Below, piece after piece: positions 7,014 to 14,543 of a stretch of 25,430 nt of DNA; the first letter of the stretch is position 1, and each line of letters opens with the position of its first letter. Source of the DNA: CAG-632 sp963626805 (GTDB lineage: Bacteria; Bacillota; Clostridia; Lachnospirales; Lachnospiraceae). The notes under the pieces are model-generated. The model was not told the origin of the DNA. It did no database searches and saw only the letters and a list, made by a program, of their open reading frames with translations. The DNA lies in contig CAVFXS010000008.1 of NCBI GenBank assembly GCA_963626805.1, positions 1-25,430 of the forward strand. Reading direction: 5' to 3'. The translations under genes and the position numbers were made by a program.

Positions 7014-7056
7014 AAAGGCGTCTGAATGGAATTTCCATTCGGACGCTTTTTCTTTT
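7014..7056 (+). terminator. Long hairpin with T-rich tail at the predicted 5' end of the redox operon mRNA
   Basis: AAAGGCGTCTGAATGGA pairs with TCCATTCGGACGCTTTTT around an ATT loop, a stem of about 17 bp with G-T pairs, followed by TTTTTCTTTT. It can terminate transcripts from the reductase gene. Because promoter A would start near 7000, the hairpin would also lie at about +14 to +51 of the redox mRNA and could attenuate it or protect its end. Confidence 0.7.
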
Positions 7057-7103
7057 AAAAACATTGGATGAGAAGAAGACAGATTGGAAAGGATGATTGG
7101 GAT

Positions 7104-7430
7104 ATGGCAGAGAGAATCAAGGAACATCCGATTCTGGGTGTTCAGGAAAAAGGAGCGGAGGTTACATTCCGATTTGATGGAAAAGAATTAAAAGGCTATG
7201 AAGGAGAACCGATTGCAGCCGCATTAAAGGCAGCCGGCGTGATGGTTCACAGGTACACGAAGAAGGAACACAAGCCGCGAGGAATCTTCTGTGCGATCGG
7301 CAGATGTACCGACTGTGTTATGGTGGTGGACGGAGTTCCGAATGTCAGAACCTGTATTACCCCATTGAAGGCAGGCATGGATGTTCGTACCCAGTATGGG
7401 GTAAGTGATAAACCGTTTGAGGAACAGTAA
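7104..7430 (+). CDS. [2Fe-2S] ferredoxin-like subunit of an amino-acid dehydrogenase (HcnA / opine-oxidase gamma type)
   Basis: From ATG 7104 the protein has 108 residues; AAAGGA lies about 10 nt upstream, whereas the ATG at 7068 has no ribosome site. The core GYEGEPIAAALKAAGV is the ferredoxin helix after the beta-grasp strand. FCAIGRCTDCVMVVDGVPNVRTC gives C-x4-C-x2-C and a later Cys, the plant-type [2Fe-2S] ligand pattern of small subunits such as HcnA and the N-terminus of sarcosine oxidase alpha. It should pass electrons within the heteromeric oxidase encoded by the next three genes, with which it is tightly spaced (13 nt to the next ATG). The mRNA leader carries promoter A and its hairpin. 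The family is secure; the substrate of the complex is not. Confidence 0.85.
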   Translation: MAERIKEHPILGVQEKGAEVTFRFDGKELKGYEGEPIAAALKAAGVMVHRYTKKEHKPRGIFCAIGRCTDCVMVVDGVPNVRTCITPLKAGMDVRTQYGVSDKPFEEQ

Positions 7431-7443
7431 GGAGGGTTCAGAT

Positions 7444-9024
7444 ATGAAAAGATATGATTTGATAATTGTAGGAGCTGGCCCATCCGGTCTGTCAGCAGCA
7501 ATCGAGGCAGCCAAGAGAGGCCTGAAGGTTGTAGTATTTGATGAAAATGAGAAACCGGGCGGTCAGTTATTTAAGCAGATCCATAAGTTCTTCGGATCTA
7601 AGGAGCATCGGGCAAAGGTCAGAGGCTATGTGATCGGACAGCAGTTGCTGGATGAGGCCGATGCGGCCGGTGTGGAGGTTGTCTTAAATGCAACGGTCAT
7701 CGGTTTATATCAGGATAAAGAAGTGGTTGTAAAGCATGGCGAGGAGATCTGTCATTACAAGGGTGATGCGATCATTATTGCAACCGGTGCGGCAGAGAAT
7801 ATGGTAACCTTCCCGGGCTGGACGCTTCCGGGTGTTATCGGCGCAGGAGCAGCACAGACCATGATGAATCTGCACGGAGTGCTTCCGGGCAAAAAGGTAC
7901 TGATGCTTGGCTCCGGAAATGTAGGTCTGGTTGTATCCTTCCAGCTTCTGCAGTGTGGCTGTGAGGTGGTAGCACTCGTAGATGCGGCACCGAGAGTCGG
8001 TGGTTATGGTGTCCATGCAGCCAAGGTGGCAAGAACCGGCGTCCCGTTCTATCTGTCTCACACGATTGTAAAGGCAGAGGGCGAGGATTGTGTAACCGGA
8101 GTTACCATTGCAGAAGTAGATGAGCATTTCCAGTTCATTCCGGGCACGGAGAAGCATTTTGATGTGGATACGATCTGTCTGGCGGTCGGACTTTCCCCAA
8201 TGTCTCAGCTGCTTAAGATGGTTGGCTGTAAGATGGAGGATAACCCGAAGCGTGGCGAACAGGTTCCGATCTGTGATGAATACGGAAGAACCTCGATTCC
8301 GGGTATCTATGTAGCCGGTGATGTATCCGGTATTGAGGAAGCCTCTTCTGCCATGATCGAAGGAAGAATGGCAGGAATTGCAGCCTCCGAGTATCTGGGT
8401 TATATCGGTGAGGAAGAAATGAACACCGAGCTGGCAGGTCTGGACAAAGCACTGGACGGTCTGCGGCAGGGAATGTTCGCACCGAAGAACAGAGGAAAGG
8501 CAATCGAGAAGACAGAGGAAGGGATCCCGATCTCAACCAATCTGTTAAAGCATGGCTATGTGAGTGATGATGAGATAGAACGGTTTCCGGGTGTGACGCA
8601 CAGACCGGGTATTCATCCGGTCATCGAATGTACACAGAATATTCCGTGTAATCCGTGTCAGGATGCATGCCCGAAGAAATGTATATCCATCGGTGCTAAT
8701 ATTACATCGCTGCCGATCGCAGTGGATGGTGCTGAGTGTATCAATTGCGGTATGTGTGTGGCAAGCTGTTCCGGACAGGCAATCTTTCTGGTCAATGAAG
8801 ACTGTGGAGACGGCACTGCAACTGTGACGCTTCCGTATGAATTTCTGCCGCTTCCGGAAGCCGGAACCAAAGGCATTGCATTGGGACGTAACGGACAGAA
8901 GGTATGCGATGCAGAGGTTGTGGAAGTAAAGAGTATGAAGGCATATGATAAGACCAATCTTCTGACTATGAGGGTTCCGAAAGAGTATGCCATGAAGGCA
9001 AGATTCTTTAAGTATAACAATTAG
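7444..9024 (+). CDS. FAD/NAD(P)-binding subunit with C-terminal 2x[4Fe-4S] domain, sarcosine oxidase alpha / HcnB / OoxA-like
   Basis: The 526-residue protein starts at ATG 7444, seven bases after GGAGGG. IIVGAGPSGLSAAIEAAKRG (7-26) binds FAD, and EKPGGQLFKQIHKFFGS follows. MLGSGNVGLVVSF near residue 155 binds a pyridine nucleotide. GIYVAGDVSGIEEASSAMIEGRMAG near residue 290 is the second FAD contact. The C-terminus adds Cys groups at about 395-412 (IPCNPCQDACPKKC) and 432-442 (CINCGMCVASC), reading as two [4Fe-4S] sites. Classical HcnB and OoxA instead carry a BFD-like [2Fe-2S] end, which here is a separate gene. The ferredoxin domain suggests electron transfer to NAD+ or ferredoxin in an anaerobe rather than directly to oxygen; that is inference. 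Confidence 0.88.
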   Translation: MKRYDLIIVGAGPSGLSAAIEAAKRGLKVVVFDENEKPGGQLFKQIHKFFGSKEHRAKVRGYVIGQQLLDEADAAGVEVVLNATVIGLYQDKEVVVKHGEEICHYKGDAIIIATGAAENMVTFPGWTLPGVIGAGAAQTMMNLHGVLPGKKVLMLGSGNVGLVVSFQLLQCGCEVVALVDAAPRVGGYGVHAAKVARTGVPFYLSHTIVKAEGEDCVTGVTIAEVDEHFQFIPGTEKHFDVDTICLAVGLSPMSQLLKMVGCKMEDNPKRGEQVPICDEYGRTSIPGIYVAGDVSGIEEASSAMIEGRMAGIAASEYLGYIGEEEMNTELAGLDKALDGLRQGMFAPKNRGKAIEKTEEGIPISTNLLKHGYVSDDEIERFPGVTHRPGIHPVIECTQNIPCNPCQDACPKKCISIGANITSLPIAVDGAECINCGMCVASCSGQAIFLVNEDCGDGTATVTLPYEFLPLPEAGTKGIALGRNGQKVCDAEVVEVKSMKAYDKTNLLTMRVPKEYAMKARFFKYNN

Positions 9025-9039
9025 TTAGGAGGATGTGCT

Positions 9040-9378
9040 ATGAATGCAGTAAATGATAGATCAAGAGATATTGGACCATTTGTACCGGGACCGGATGATG
9101 ATATGCTGATCTGCCGGTGTGAGGAGATCACCAAGGGTGAGATTCGGAAGGCTGTTCACGAAGGGATGTGGACGATGACGGAGATCCGGCGTTACCTGCG
9201 GACCGGTATGGGACTTTGCCAGGGACAGACCTGTGCAAAGCTGGTAAAGGGAATCGTGGCAAGAGAGCTGAAGGTATCTCCGGCAGAGCTGGAGCCGGCC
9301 ACTTCGAGAGCTCCGATGCGTCCGATTGAGATGCGGATATTTGCAAATGAAGTGAAGGAGGGTGAGGAGCATGAATAA
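9040..9378 (+). CDS. BFD-like [2Fe-2S]-binding subunit
   Basis: The 112-residue product starts 15 nt after the previous stop, with AGGAGG upstream. MLICRCEEITKGEIRKAV and GLCQGQTCAKLV contain the C-x-C and C-x4-C pairs of bacterioferritin-associated-ferredoxin (BFD) domains, which hold a [2Fe-2S] cluster. In HcnB, OoxA and sarcosine oxidase alpha this domain is the C-terminus of the large flavoprotein; here it is its own polypeptide. The tail (PMRPIEMRIFAN) resembles the loop that contacts the partner oxidase in such complexes. Its last eight bases overlap the start of the next gene, indicating translational coupling. Confidence 0.85.
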   Translation: MNAVNDRSRDIGPFVPGPDDDMLICRCEEITKGEIRKAVHEGMWTMTEIRRYLRTGMGLCQGQTCAKLVKGIVARELKVSPAELEPATSRAPMRPIEMRIFANEVKEGEEHE

Positions 9379-10501
9379 TACGGCAAAGGTAGTTGTAATC
9401 GGCGGTGGAATCATAGGATGTTCCATCAGCTATTATCTGGCAAAACGAGGCGTCAGTGTAATTTGTCTGGAAGGCTCCGATCATTTCGGAAACGGTGGTT
9501 CCAGCCGGAACGGCGGTGGTGTCCGTCAGTCCGGACGTGATCCGAGAGAGCTTCCGTTGGTCATGTATGGAATTAAGAACTTCTGGCCGACCTTATCCGA
9601 GGAACTGGAGGTTGACTGTGAATATCATCAGGATGGTAACCTGCGGCTTGGAAAAACAGAAAAGCACAGACAGATTCTGACCGGACTGACGGACCGGGCA
9701 GTGAAGGTAGGCCTGGATGTCCGTATGATAGACGGAGATGAGGTGCGACGCATTAATCCGTATCTGTCGGATGAAGTAACCTGTGCGAGCTGGTGTCCGA
9801 CCGATGGTCATGCGAACCCGCTGACCACCACACTGGGATATTATAAGACAGCCAGAAAGCTTGGTGTCCATTTCATTTCCGGAGAGCAGGTTGTTGAATT
9901 ACGGAAGATAAAAGGAAAGCTCAGACAGGTGATCTGTGCGTCCGGAGATGTGTTTGAAGGTGAGACCGTGGTGCTGGCAGCCGGATATGAATCCAGAAAG
10001 ATCGCAGGGACCGTAGGGATTGATATACCGATGCAGCTGGCCATGCTGGAGGCACTGGTTACGGAGGCAGAGCCGCATATGTTTGATCAGATGCTCGGAA
10101 CCGCAGAGGCGGACTTCTATGGTCATCAGACAAAGCATGGTTCCTTTGTATTTGGCGGCTCATCCGGATTAGAGGGATTTACCAAGGATAACGGAACTCT
10201 GATCTGTTACAGTAAGACAGCACCATGTATCTGTCGTGGTATTATGAAATATTTCCCGGATCTTGCCAATGCGAAGATCGTCAGAACCTGGGCCGGCTGG
10301 ATGGACCGTTGTGCGGATGGTGTGCCGGTACTCGGAACGGTCAGTGAGGTACCGGGGCTGGTACTGGCATGTGGATTCTCCGGACATGGATTCGGAATCG
10401 CACCGGGAGTTGGTGACCAGCTGGCAGAGCTGATCACGACCGGAAATACGACGGTTGATCTGCATGAGCTGCGATACGACAGATTCAAGGCTAAGATATA
10501 G
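9371..10501 (+). CDS. DadA/glycine-oxidase-family FAD dehydrogenase, catalytic subunit (HcnC / sarcosine oxidase beta / OoxB-like)
   Basis: ATG 9371 overlaps the upstream stop and has AAGGAGGG 8 nt before it; the product is 376 residues, normal for the family. VVVIGGGIIGCSISYYLAKRG (7-27) is the dinucleotide-binding loop, and GNGGSSRNGGGVRQSGRDP the flavin/active-site loop. The C-terminus has TWAGWMDRCADGVPVLG and CGFSGHGFGIAPGVGDQLAELI, the conserved FAD-closing phrase. The family oxidises C-N bonds of D-amino acids, glycine, sarcosine, opines or D-hydroxyproline to imines that hydrolyse to 2-oxo acids. Together with the three upstream proteins it should form a membrane-free hetero-oligomer. 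The substrate cannot be fixed by reading. The AraC regulator follows 31 nt later. Confidence 0.87.
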   Translation: MNNTAKVVVIGGGIIGCSISYYLAKRGVSVICLEGSDHFGNGGSSRNGGGVRQSGRDPRELPLVMYGIKNFWPTLSEELEVDCEYHQDGNLRLGKTEKHRQILTGLTDRAVKVGLDVRMIDGDEVRRINPYLSDEVTCASWCPTDGHANPLTTTLGYYKTARKLGVHFISGEQVVELRKIKGKLRQVICASGDVFEGETVVLAAGYESRKIAGTVGIDIPMQLAMLEALVTEAEPHMFDQMLGTAEADFYGHQTKHGSFVFGGSSGLEGFTKDNGTLICYSKTAPCICRGIMKYFPDLANAKIVRTWAGWMDRCADGVPVLGTVSEVPGLVLACGFSGHGFGIAPGVGDQLAELITTGNTTVDLHELRYDRFKAKI

Positions 10502-10532
10502 GTAGTTTTCGATAGGAGAGAAGGTGACGGAG

Positions 10533-11372
10533 ATGCTCTGGAAAAAGGATAGATTAAGACCCATACAGCCGTATTTTGTAATGGATTCCGAAAATTTCCG
10601 TCAGGAGGTTTACCTGAAACAGGGAATCTCACATTTCTACTCCTTCGAGGTGGAAAGCCCGCAGTTTCTGAATGCGGTGCCGGATGCCTGTATTGACCTG
10701 TTTTTTGAATATACGGAGCATGGACTGGAGGCATATGCCTGTGGGACGGTGTTGCATTTCCAGTCTATGGAATGGAGAGGCAGCCGGGAGGTGTTTGGTG
10801 TCCGGTTTATGCCGGGAGTCCAGCCGGATATTATAGATGTAACACTAAGATCGTTAGTGGGGAAACGGGTTCCGCTGCAGGAGATTGTGGTGGATCCGGA
10901 GCTTTTAACATTGATGGCGGCCGAGACAGATTTCTATCAGCGGATCCGGGTATTTCTGCAACAGTATACCAGGGCACAGAACCGGAGAAAGAATTCTGCA
11001 GAGAAGGAGGAGCTGATCTGGTCTGTGAAGCAGATGGTATATGAGAGTGACGGTAAGGTGCGGATCGCTGAGATGCAGGAGCGGACAGGATATTCGGAAC
11101 GCTATATCAACCGGGTGTTTATCGAGGAAATGGGCTTCTCGCCCAAGGTGTTCTGTAAGATCATTCAGTTTCAGCGGGCGCTGGAGTTCTTAAACTATGG
11201 CGCTCCGGATAAGATGACGGACGCCGCCGTGTATCTGGGCTATTATGACCAGCCGCAGTTTATCAGAGACTTTAAGGCTTTTTGCGGAGTGACACCCTAT
11301 AAATATCTGAAGATGACGGAGGAACATAGATACCGGAATCAGATTCAGGAAACAAAATGGCTGGAATCTTAA
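10533..11372 (+). CDS. AraC-family transcriptional regulator
   Basis: The protein has ~279 residues from ATG 10533 (AAGG 8 nt upstream); GTG 10524 is an alternative start adding three residues. The N-terminal ~140 residues are beta-rich, with FDACIDLFFEYTE-like and FGVRFMPGVQP phrases typical of the ligand domain found in some AraC regulators (e.g. a PDxxxDL/I phrase followed by GVRFxPG). The C-terminus (about 175-270) has two helix-turn-helix units: IAEMQERTGYSERYINRVFIEEMGFSP and DAAVYLGYYDQPQFIRDFKAFCGVTPYKY, the AraC signature. It sits between the two halves of the amine-oxidation regulon and follows the oxidase with a short gap, so it is likely co-transcribed. It probably activates both copies of the 16-bp motif at 6952 and 11377. 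Confidence 0.87.
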   Translation: MLWKKDRLRPIQPYFVMDSENFRQEVYLKQGISHFYSFEVESPQFLNAVPDACIDLFFEYTEHGLEAYACGTVLHFQSMEWRGSREVFGVRFMPGVQPDIIDVTLRSLVGKRVPLQEIVVDPELLTLMAAETDFYQRIRVFLQQYTRAQNRRKNSAEKEELIWSVKQMVYESDGKVRIAEMQERTGYSERYINRVFIEEMGFSPKVFCKIIQFQRALEFLNYGAPDKMTDAAVYLGYYDQPQFIRDFKAFCGVTPYKYLKMTEEHRYRNQIQETKWLES

Positions 11373-11376
11373 AATA

Positions 11377-11419
11377 GTTCCGATTTATACAAGAATATCG
11401 GAATTGAAAAGAGTAATCT
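11377..11419 (+). promoter_or_regulatory. Promoter B of the redox regulon: second copy of the 16-bp motif plus -10
   Basis: GTTCCGATTTATACAA (11377-11392) differs from the copy at 6952 by one base. It lies 21 nt before TAATCT (11414-11419), close to the 20 nt seen in promoter A, and again no proper -35 box is present. It begins five bases after the regulator's stop codon. Confidence 0.6.
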
Positions 11420-11432
11420 AAGCATAAAGACA

Positions 11433-11464
11433 AAGACGTCATGGTCGAAAGACTGTGGCGTCTT
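11433..11464 (+). other. Perfectly pairing 14-bp hairpin with GAAA loop in the leader of operon B
   Basis: AAGACGTCATGGTC pairs along its whole length (three G-T) with GACTGTGGCGTCTT around a GAAA tetraloop. The following bases TTTCCTGGTTT are a poor U tract, so termination would be weak. It sits at about +8 to +39 from the predicted start, the same place as the hairpin of operon A. Confidence 0.6.
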
Positions 11465-11504
11465 TCCTGGTTTAAAAACAATATACAGACAGGAGGAAAT
11501 GAAA

Positions 11505-12638
11505 ATGGAATATCCGGAGATTGATTTATTATATTTGAATGAGGAAGATATGATCGCAGCAGGTGTAAAGGACATGAAGGGCTGCGTAGAGGCAATGGAA
11601 GAGATGTTTAAGCTGATGAAGATCGGTGATTACCGTATGGGCGGTGCCAACGGAAACAGTCACGGCTGTATGGTCATGTTTCCGGAATCTTCTCCGTTTC
11701 CGGAGATGCCGGTAGACGGACCGGATCGGCGGTTTATGGCAATGCCGGCATATCTCGGTGGTAAATTCGATATGGCAGGTATGAAGTGGTATGGCTCTAA
11801 CGCAGAGAACCGGAAGAAGGGGCTGCCGAGATCCATTCTGACCCTGATCTTAAATGATAAGGACACCGGAGCGCCACTGGCATTTATGTCAGCAAATATC
11901 TTATCGGCATACCGGACCGGAGCCGTTCCGGGTGTCGGATTTAAATACTTTGCAAGAGAAAATGCAGAAACGATCGGTATTGTCGGACCGGGTGTCATGA
12001 GTAAGACGGCACTGGCAGCCGCGATGGCGGTTCGTCCAACGATCAACACCGTAAAGGTAAAGGGACGTGGACAGGCGAGTCTGAACAGGTTTATCGAATA
12101 TGTGAAGAAGGAGTATCCGGGTGTAAATGTCTATGCCGTAGATTCGATTGAAGAAGCCGTACGGGACAGTGATATCGTTTCGGTTTCGACCTCTTCTCCG
12201 ACCGGTGATCCGTCGCTTTATCCGTACATAGCAGAGGAATGGATCAAGCCGAGAGCTGTGATCGAGAGTACCGCCGCACTCCGCTTCGATGATGACTTTG
12301 TAATTAACCGGGCAAGAACCGTTACAGATAATATCAAGCTCTATGAGGCGTGGGAAGAGGAAATGAAGCCAAATGCATACAATACGATTCCGATTCCGGC
12401 CGTGCGGGTGGAGGATCTGATCGCAGACGGACGGATGAAGACAGAGCAGATCGATGATCTGGGAGATGTTTTACTTGGAAATATTCCGGTACACCGCTCA
12501 GAGGATGAGGTGGTAATCTATTCCGTAGGCGGCATGCCGGTGGAAGATATTGCATGGGGGACGATCGTATACCGGAATGCATTGGAAAAGGGCATCGGAA
12601 CGAAGCTGAATCTGTGGGAAACACCGCAGATGGTATAA
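11505..12638 (+). CDS. Ornithine cyclodeaminase / mu-crystallin family enzyme
   Basis: ATG 11505 is chosen because AGGAGG lies 8 nt before it, against 2 nt for ATG 11499; the product is 377 residues, longer than typical ~330-residue ornithine cyclodeaminases. MKWYGSNAENRKKGLPRS, then SANILSAYRTGAVPGVGFKY, holds the substrate lysine/arginine segment, and IGIVGPGVMSKTALAA near residue 155 binds NAD(P). IESTAALRFDDDF and EDLIADGRM follow. The family includes ornithine cyclodeaminase (ornithine to proline plus ammonia), alanine dehydrogenase, ketimine reductases and opine-type dehydrogenases. RefSeq names some long clostridial members 'tyramine oxidase subunit B', which I recall but cannot verify. 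Its position after promoter B suggests it processes the imine or amino acid released by the oxidase. Confidence 0.85.
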   Translation: MEYPEIDLLYLNEEDMIAAGVKDMKGCVEAMEEMFKLMKIGDYRMGGANGNSHGCMVMFPESSPFPEMPVDGPDRRFMAMPAYLGGKFDMAGMKWYGSNAENRKKGLPRSILTLILNDKDTGAPLAFMSANILSAYRTGAVPGVGFKYFARENAETIGIVGPGVMSKTALAAAMAVRPTINTVKVKGRGQASLNRFIEYVKKEYPGVNVYAVDSIEEAVRDSDIVSVSTSSPTGDPSLYPYIAEEWIKPRAVIESTAALRFDDDFVINRARTVTDNIKLYEAWEEEMKPNAYNTIPIPAVRVEDLIADGRMKTEQIDDLGDVLLGNIPVHRSEDEVVIYSVGGMPVEDIAWGTIVYRNALEKGIGTKLNLWETPQMV

Positions 12639-12686
12639 AGGATATGGGTATCAGTTGCAGGACAGAGTATGAAGGAGGTCTTGGCT

Positions 12687-13034
12687 ATGGAATTTTCAAA
12701 AATCGAAGTAATCACATCTATGAATAAAGTACAGGACTTAAAGGCGGCACTGAGTAAGCTCGGGGTCAGCGGTATTACGGTAGCCCAGGTGATCGGCTGC
12801 GGTGTGGAAAAGGGCACCTTTGAATTTGAGGTAGAACGGAATGCGGAAATGGAGCTTCTTCCAAAGCAGATGATCATGATCATTATTGAAAATGAAAAGG
12901 TACATGATGTAGTGGAGCTGGTGAAGAAGGAGTTATATACAGGGCATATCGGAGACGGCAAGATCATTATTTCTCCGGTATCGAATGTAATCCGTGTCAG
13001 AACCGGAGAAGAGGGACTGGATGCACTGAAATAA
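12687..13034 (+). CDS. Divergent P-II family signalling protein
   Basis: The start is ATG 12687, 8 nt after AAGGAGG; length 115 residues fits the family. The second P-II signature is well kept (TGHIGDGKIIISPVSNVIRVRTGEEG-like, about 84-108), covering the ATP/ADP site. The T-loop has normal length but is unlike GlnB/GlnK: the usual GFGRQKG reads GCGVEKG, so the 2-oxoglutarate/Mg ligand Gln39 is Glu, and the uridylylated Tyr51 position is Ala in my alignment, within an acidic stretch. Typical P-II proteins sense 2-oxoglutarate and energy and bind ammonium transporters or enzymes. Lying between the cyclodeaminase-family gene and an amino-acid permease, it probably regulates one of them. Confidence 0.85.
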   Translation: MEFSKIEVITSMNKVQDLKAALSKLGVSGITVAQVIGCGVEKGTFEFEVERNAEMELLPKQMIMIIIENEKVHDVVELVKKELYTGHIGDGKIIISPVSNVIRVRTGEEGLDALK

Positions 13035-13073
13035 GGGTGTGAAAGTCAGGGTTTAGGTTTGGAGATGATGGTT

Positions 13074-14495
13074 ATGAATGATAAAAAATTAGGACTTCCA
13101 AGTGTCATAGCAACCGCTGTCGGACTGATCGTGGCGACCAGCTGCCTGATGTCTTTAGGACAGGGAGCGGGTGCACTGGGAACCGGATTTATTGTATCAA
13201 TGATACTTGCATGTGCGATCAATATCTGTACGGCATTCTCACTGGCAGAGCTGAATGCGGTCATGCCGAATCTGACCGGTGGTCTGGCACAGTATACACT
13301 GGCCGGAATGGGGCCGTTTATTACAATCGTGACAATGGTCGGTGGATACATTGTATGTCAGTCCATTGCCGGCTCTGTAGAATGTGCGATGTTTGGAAAT
13401 GCCATTAATTCGGTATTCCATACCGGCATACCGTCATCGGTATTCTGCATTCTTCTTCTGGTCGTTCTGATCATAACGAATCTGCTTGGTGTGGACGTAT
13501 TTGCCAAGGTACAGAACGTGGTGGCATATGGTCTGATTCTGTCATTGGTGATCATGGGACTGATCGGAATCTTCGGACTGGGTACCGGCGAAGAGGTGCA
13601 TCAGAAGATGAACCAGGCAGGCTCCTTCTCAGACTGCTTCTCCATGCTGGGACTGGCCTTCTTCCTGTTTATAGGAAGTGAGTTTGTTATCCCGATCGCC
13701 AAGGATGTAAAGAATGCGAGAAGGAATGTTCCGCTGGGGATGGTCTTAAGTCTTCTGATCATCTGCGGAATGCAGATTCTGGTTATCTGCGGTATGGGAC
13801 ATTATACCAGCTGGGCGGATCTGGCAGCCAGTGAATCTCCGCATATCTTATATGGTACAGCCATTCTGGGAAAGGCAGGTGCACTGTGGATGATCCTGGT
13901 ATCCGTGTTTGCCGTGATCAGTACGGTGAATTCGAGCATCAGCTTTTTATCCTATATGTGTGCGGGAATGGCCAAGATCAATCTGATGCCGGAGATTTTC
14001 CTGAAAAGAAACAAACGGGGTGCTTATTATGTTGGAATACTGATGATCGGAGTCATTATGATTCTGGTAAATGCGACCGGACTTTCAACCAGTGATTCGC
14101 TTTCCTTTATGATCCTGGTGGCAATCGTTTTCTGGATGATTTCCTATGTCATTGCAAATATTAATGTATTGATATTCCGAAGGAAGCTGCCGAAGGCACC
14201 ACGGACCTTTAAGGTGCCGTTTGGTCCGGTGATTCCGATCATCGGAATTATCGGTAACGTATTTATGATCTGGAACATTGACGGAGATCCGGCAGTCCGC
14301 GGAAAGATTTTTATGATTGACGGTATTATCTTTGTATTGCTGGCGATATATTCCGCAATCTGGTGCAAGGTGAAGTTAAAGAGAAAGCTGTTCCAGCCGA
14401 TCCCGATCCATGAGGTTATGGCAATGGAGAATCCGTTGTATCTCTCGGCACGGAAGAAATATCGGAGTCAGGAGAAAAAAGAAGCGGAATCCTAG
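13074..14495 (+). CDS. APC-superfamily amino-acid permease
   Basis: The protein has about 473 residues from ATG 13074, nine bases after GGAG; ATGs at 13065 and 13068 are possible starts. About 12 hydrophobic helices are visible, beginning KKLGLPSVIATAVGLIVATS with GQGAGALGTGF, the helix-1 unwinding motif of amino-acid/polyamine transporters. LFIGSEFVIPIAKDVKNARRNVP (around residue 200) is the conserved loop after helix 6. It lies in the inner membrane and should import the amino acid or amine handled by the operon; specificity is not readable. The preceding P-II-like gene, 39 nt away, suggests that transport is regulated post-translationally, as in GlnK-AmtB, but that is inference. Confidence 0.88.
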   Translation: MNDKKLGLPSVIATAVGLIVATSCLMSLGQGAGALGTGFIVSMILACAINICTAFSLAELNAVMPNLTGGLAQYTLAGMGPFITIVTMVGGYIVCQSIAGSVECAMFGNAINSVFHTGIPSSVFCILLLVVLIITNLLGVDVFAKVQNVVAYGLILSLVIMGLIGIFGLGTGEEVHQKMNQAGSFSDCFSMLGLAFFLFIGSEFVIPIAKDVKNARRNVPLGMVLSLLIICGMQILVICGMGHYTSWADLAASESPHILYGTAILGKAGALWMILVSVFAVISTVNSSISFLSYMCAGMAKINLMPEIFLKRNKRGAYYVGILMIGVIMILVNATGLSTSDSLSFMILVAIVFWMISYVIANINVLIFRRKLPKAPRTFKVPFGPVIPIIGIIGNVFMIWNIDGDPAVRGKIFMIDGIIFVLLAIYSAIWCKVKLKRKLFQPIPIHEVMAMENPLYLSARKKYRSQEKKEAES

Positions 14496-14513
14496 AAAAT
14501 CCATAGTGTCTGC

Positions 14514-14542
14514 TTGCAATTTTACAGAATAACAGATATGAT
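14514..14542 (+). promoter_or_regulatory. Candidate promoter for the mazG-VOC gene
   Basis: TTGCAA and TATGAT are separated by 17 bp, 18 nt after the permease stop. Transcription would begin around 14549, inside the terminator hairpin of the upstream operon, so the two signals overlap. Confidence 0.5.
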
Positions 14543-14543
14543 A

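Noticed and set aside
6299..7038. Long minus-strand frame (210 codons) opposite the reductase gene
   Set aside because: The plus frame has full FMN-binding motifs; the minus frame is rich in Cys, His and Ser in an order typical of a shadow frame.
7068..7103. ATG 7068 as the start of the 2Fe-2S subunit
   Set aside because: No ribosome site precedes it, and the 12 added residues are basic and not conserved in the family; ATG 7104 has AAAGGA upstream.
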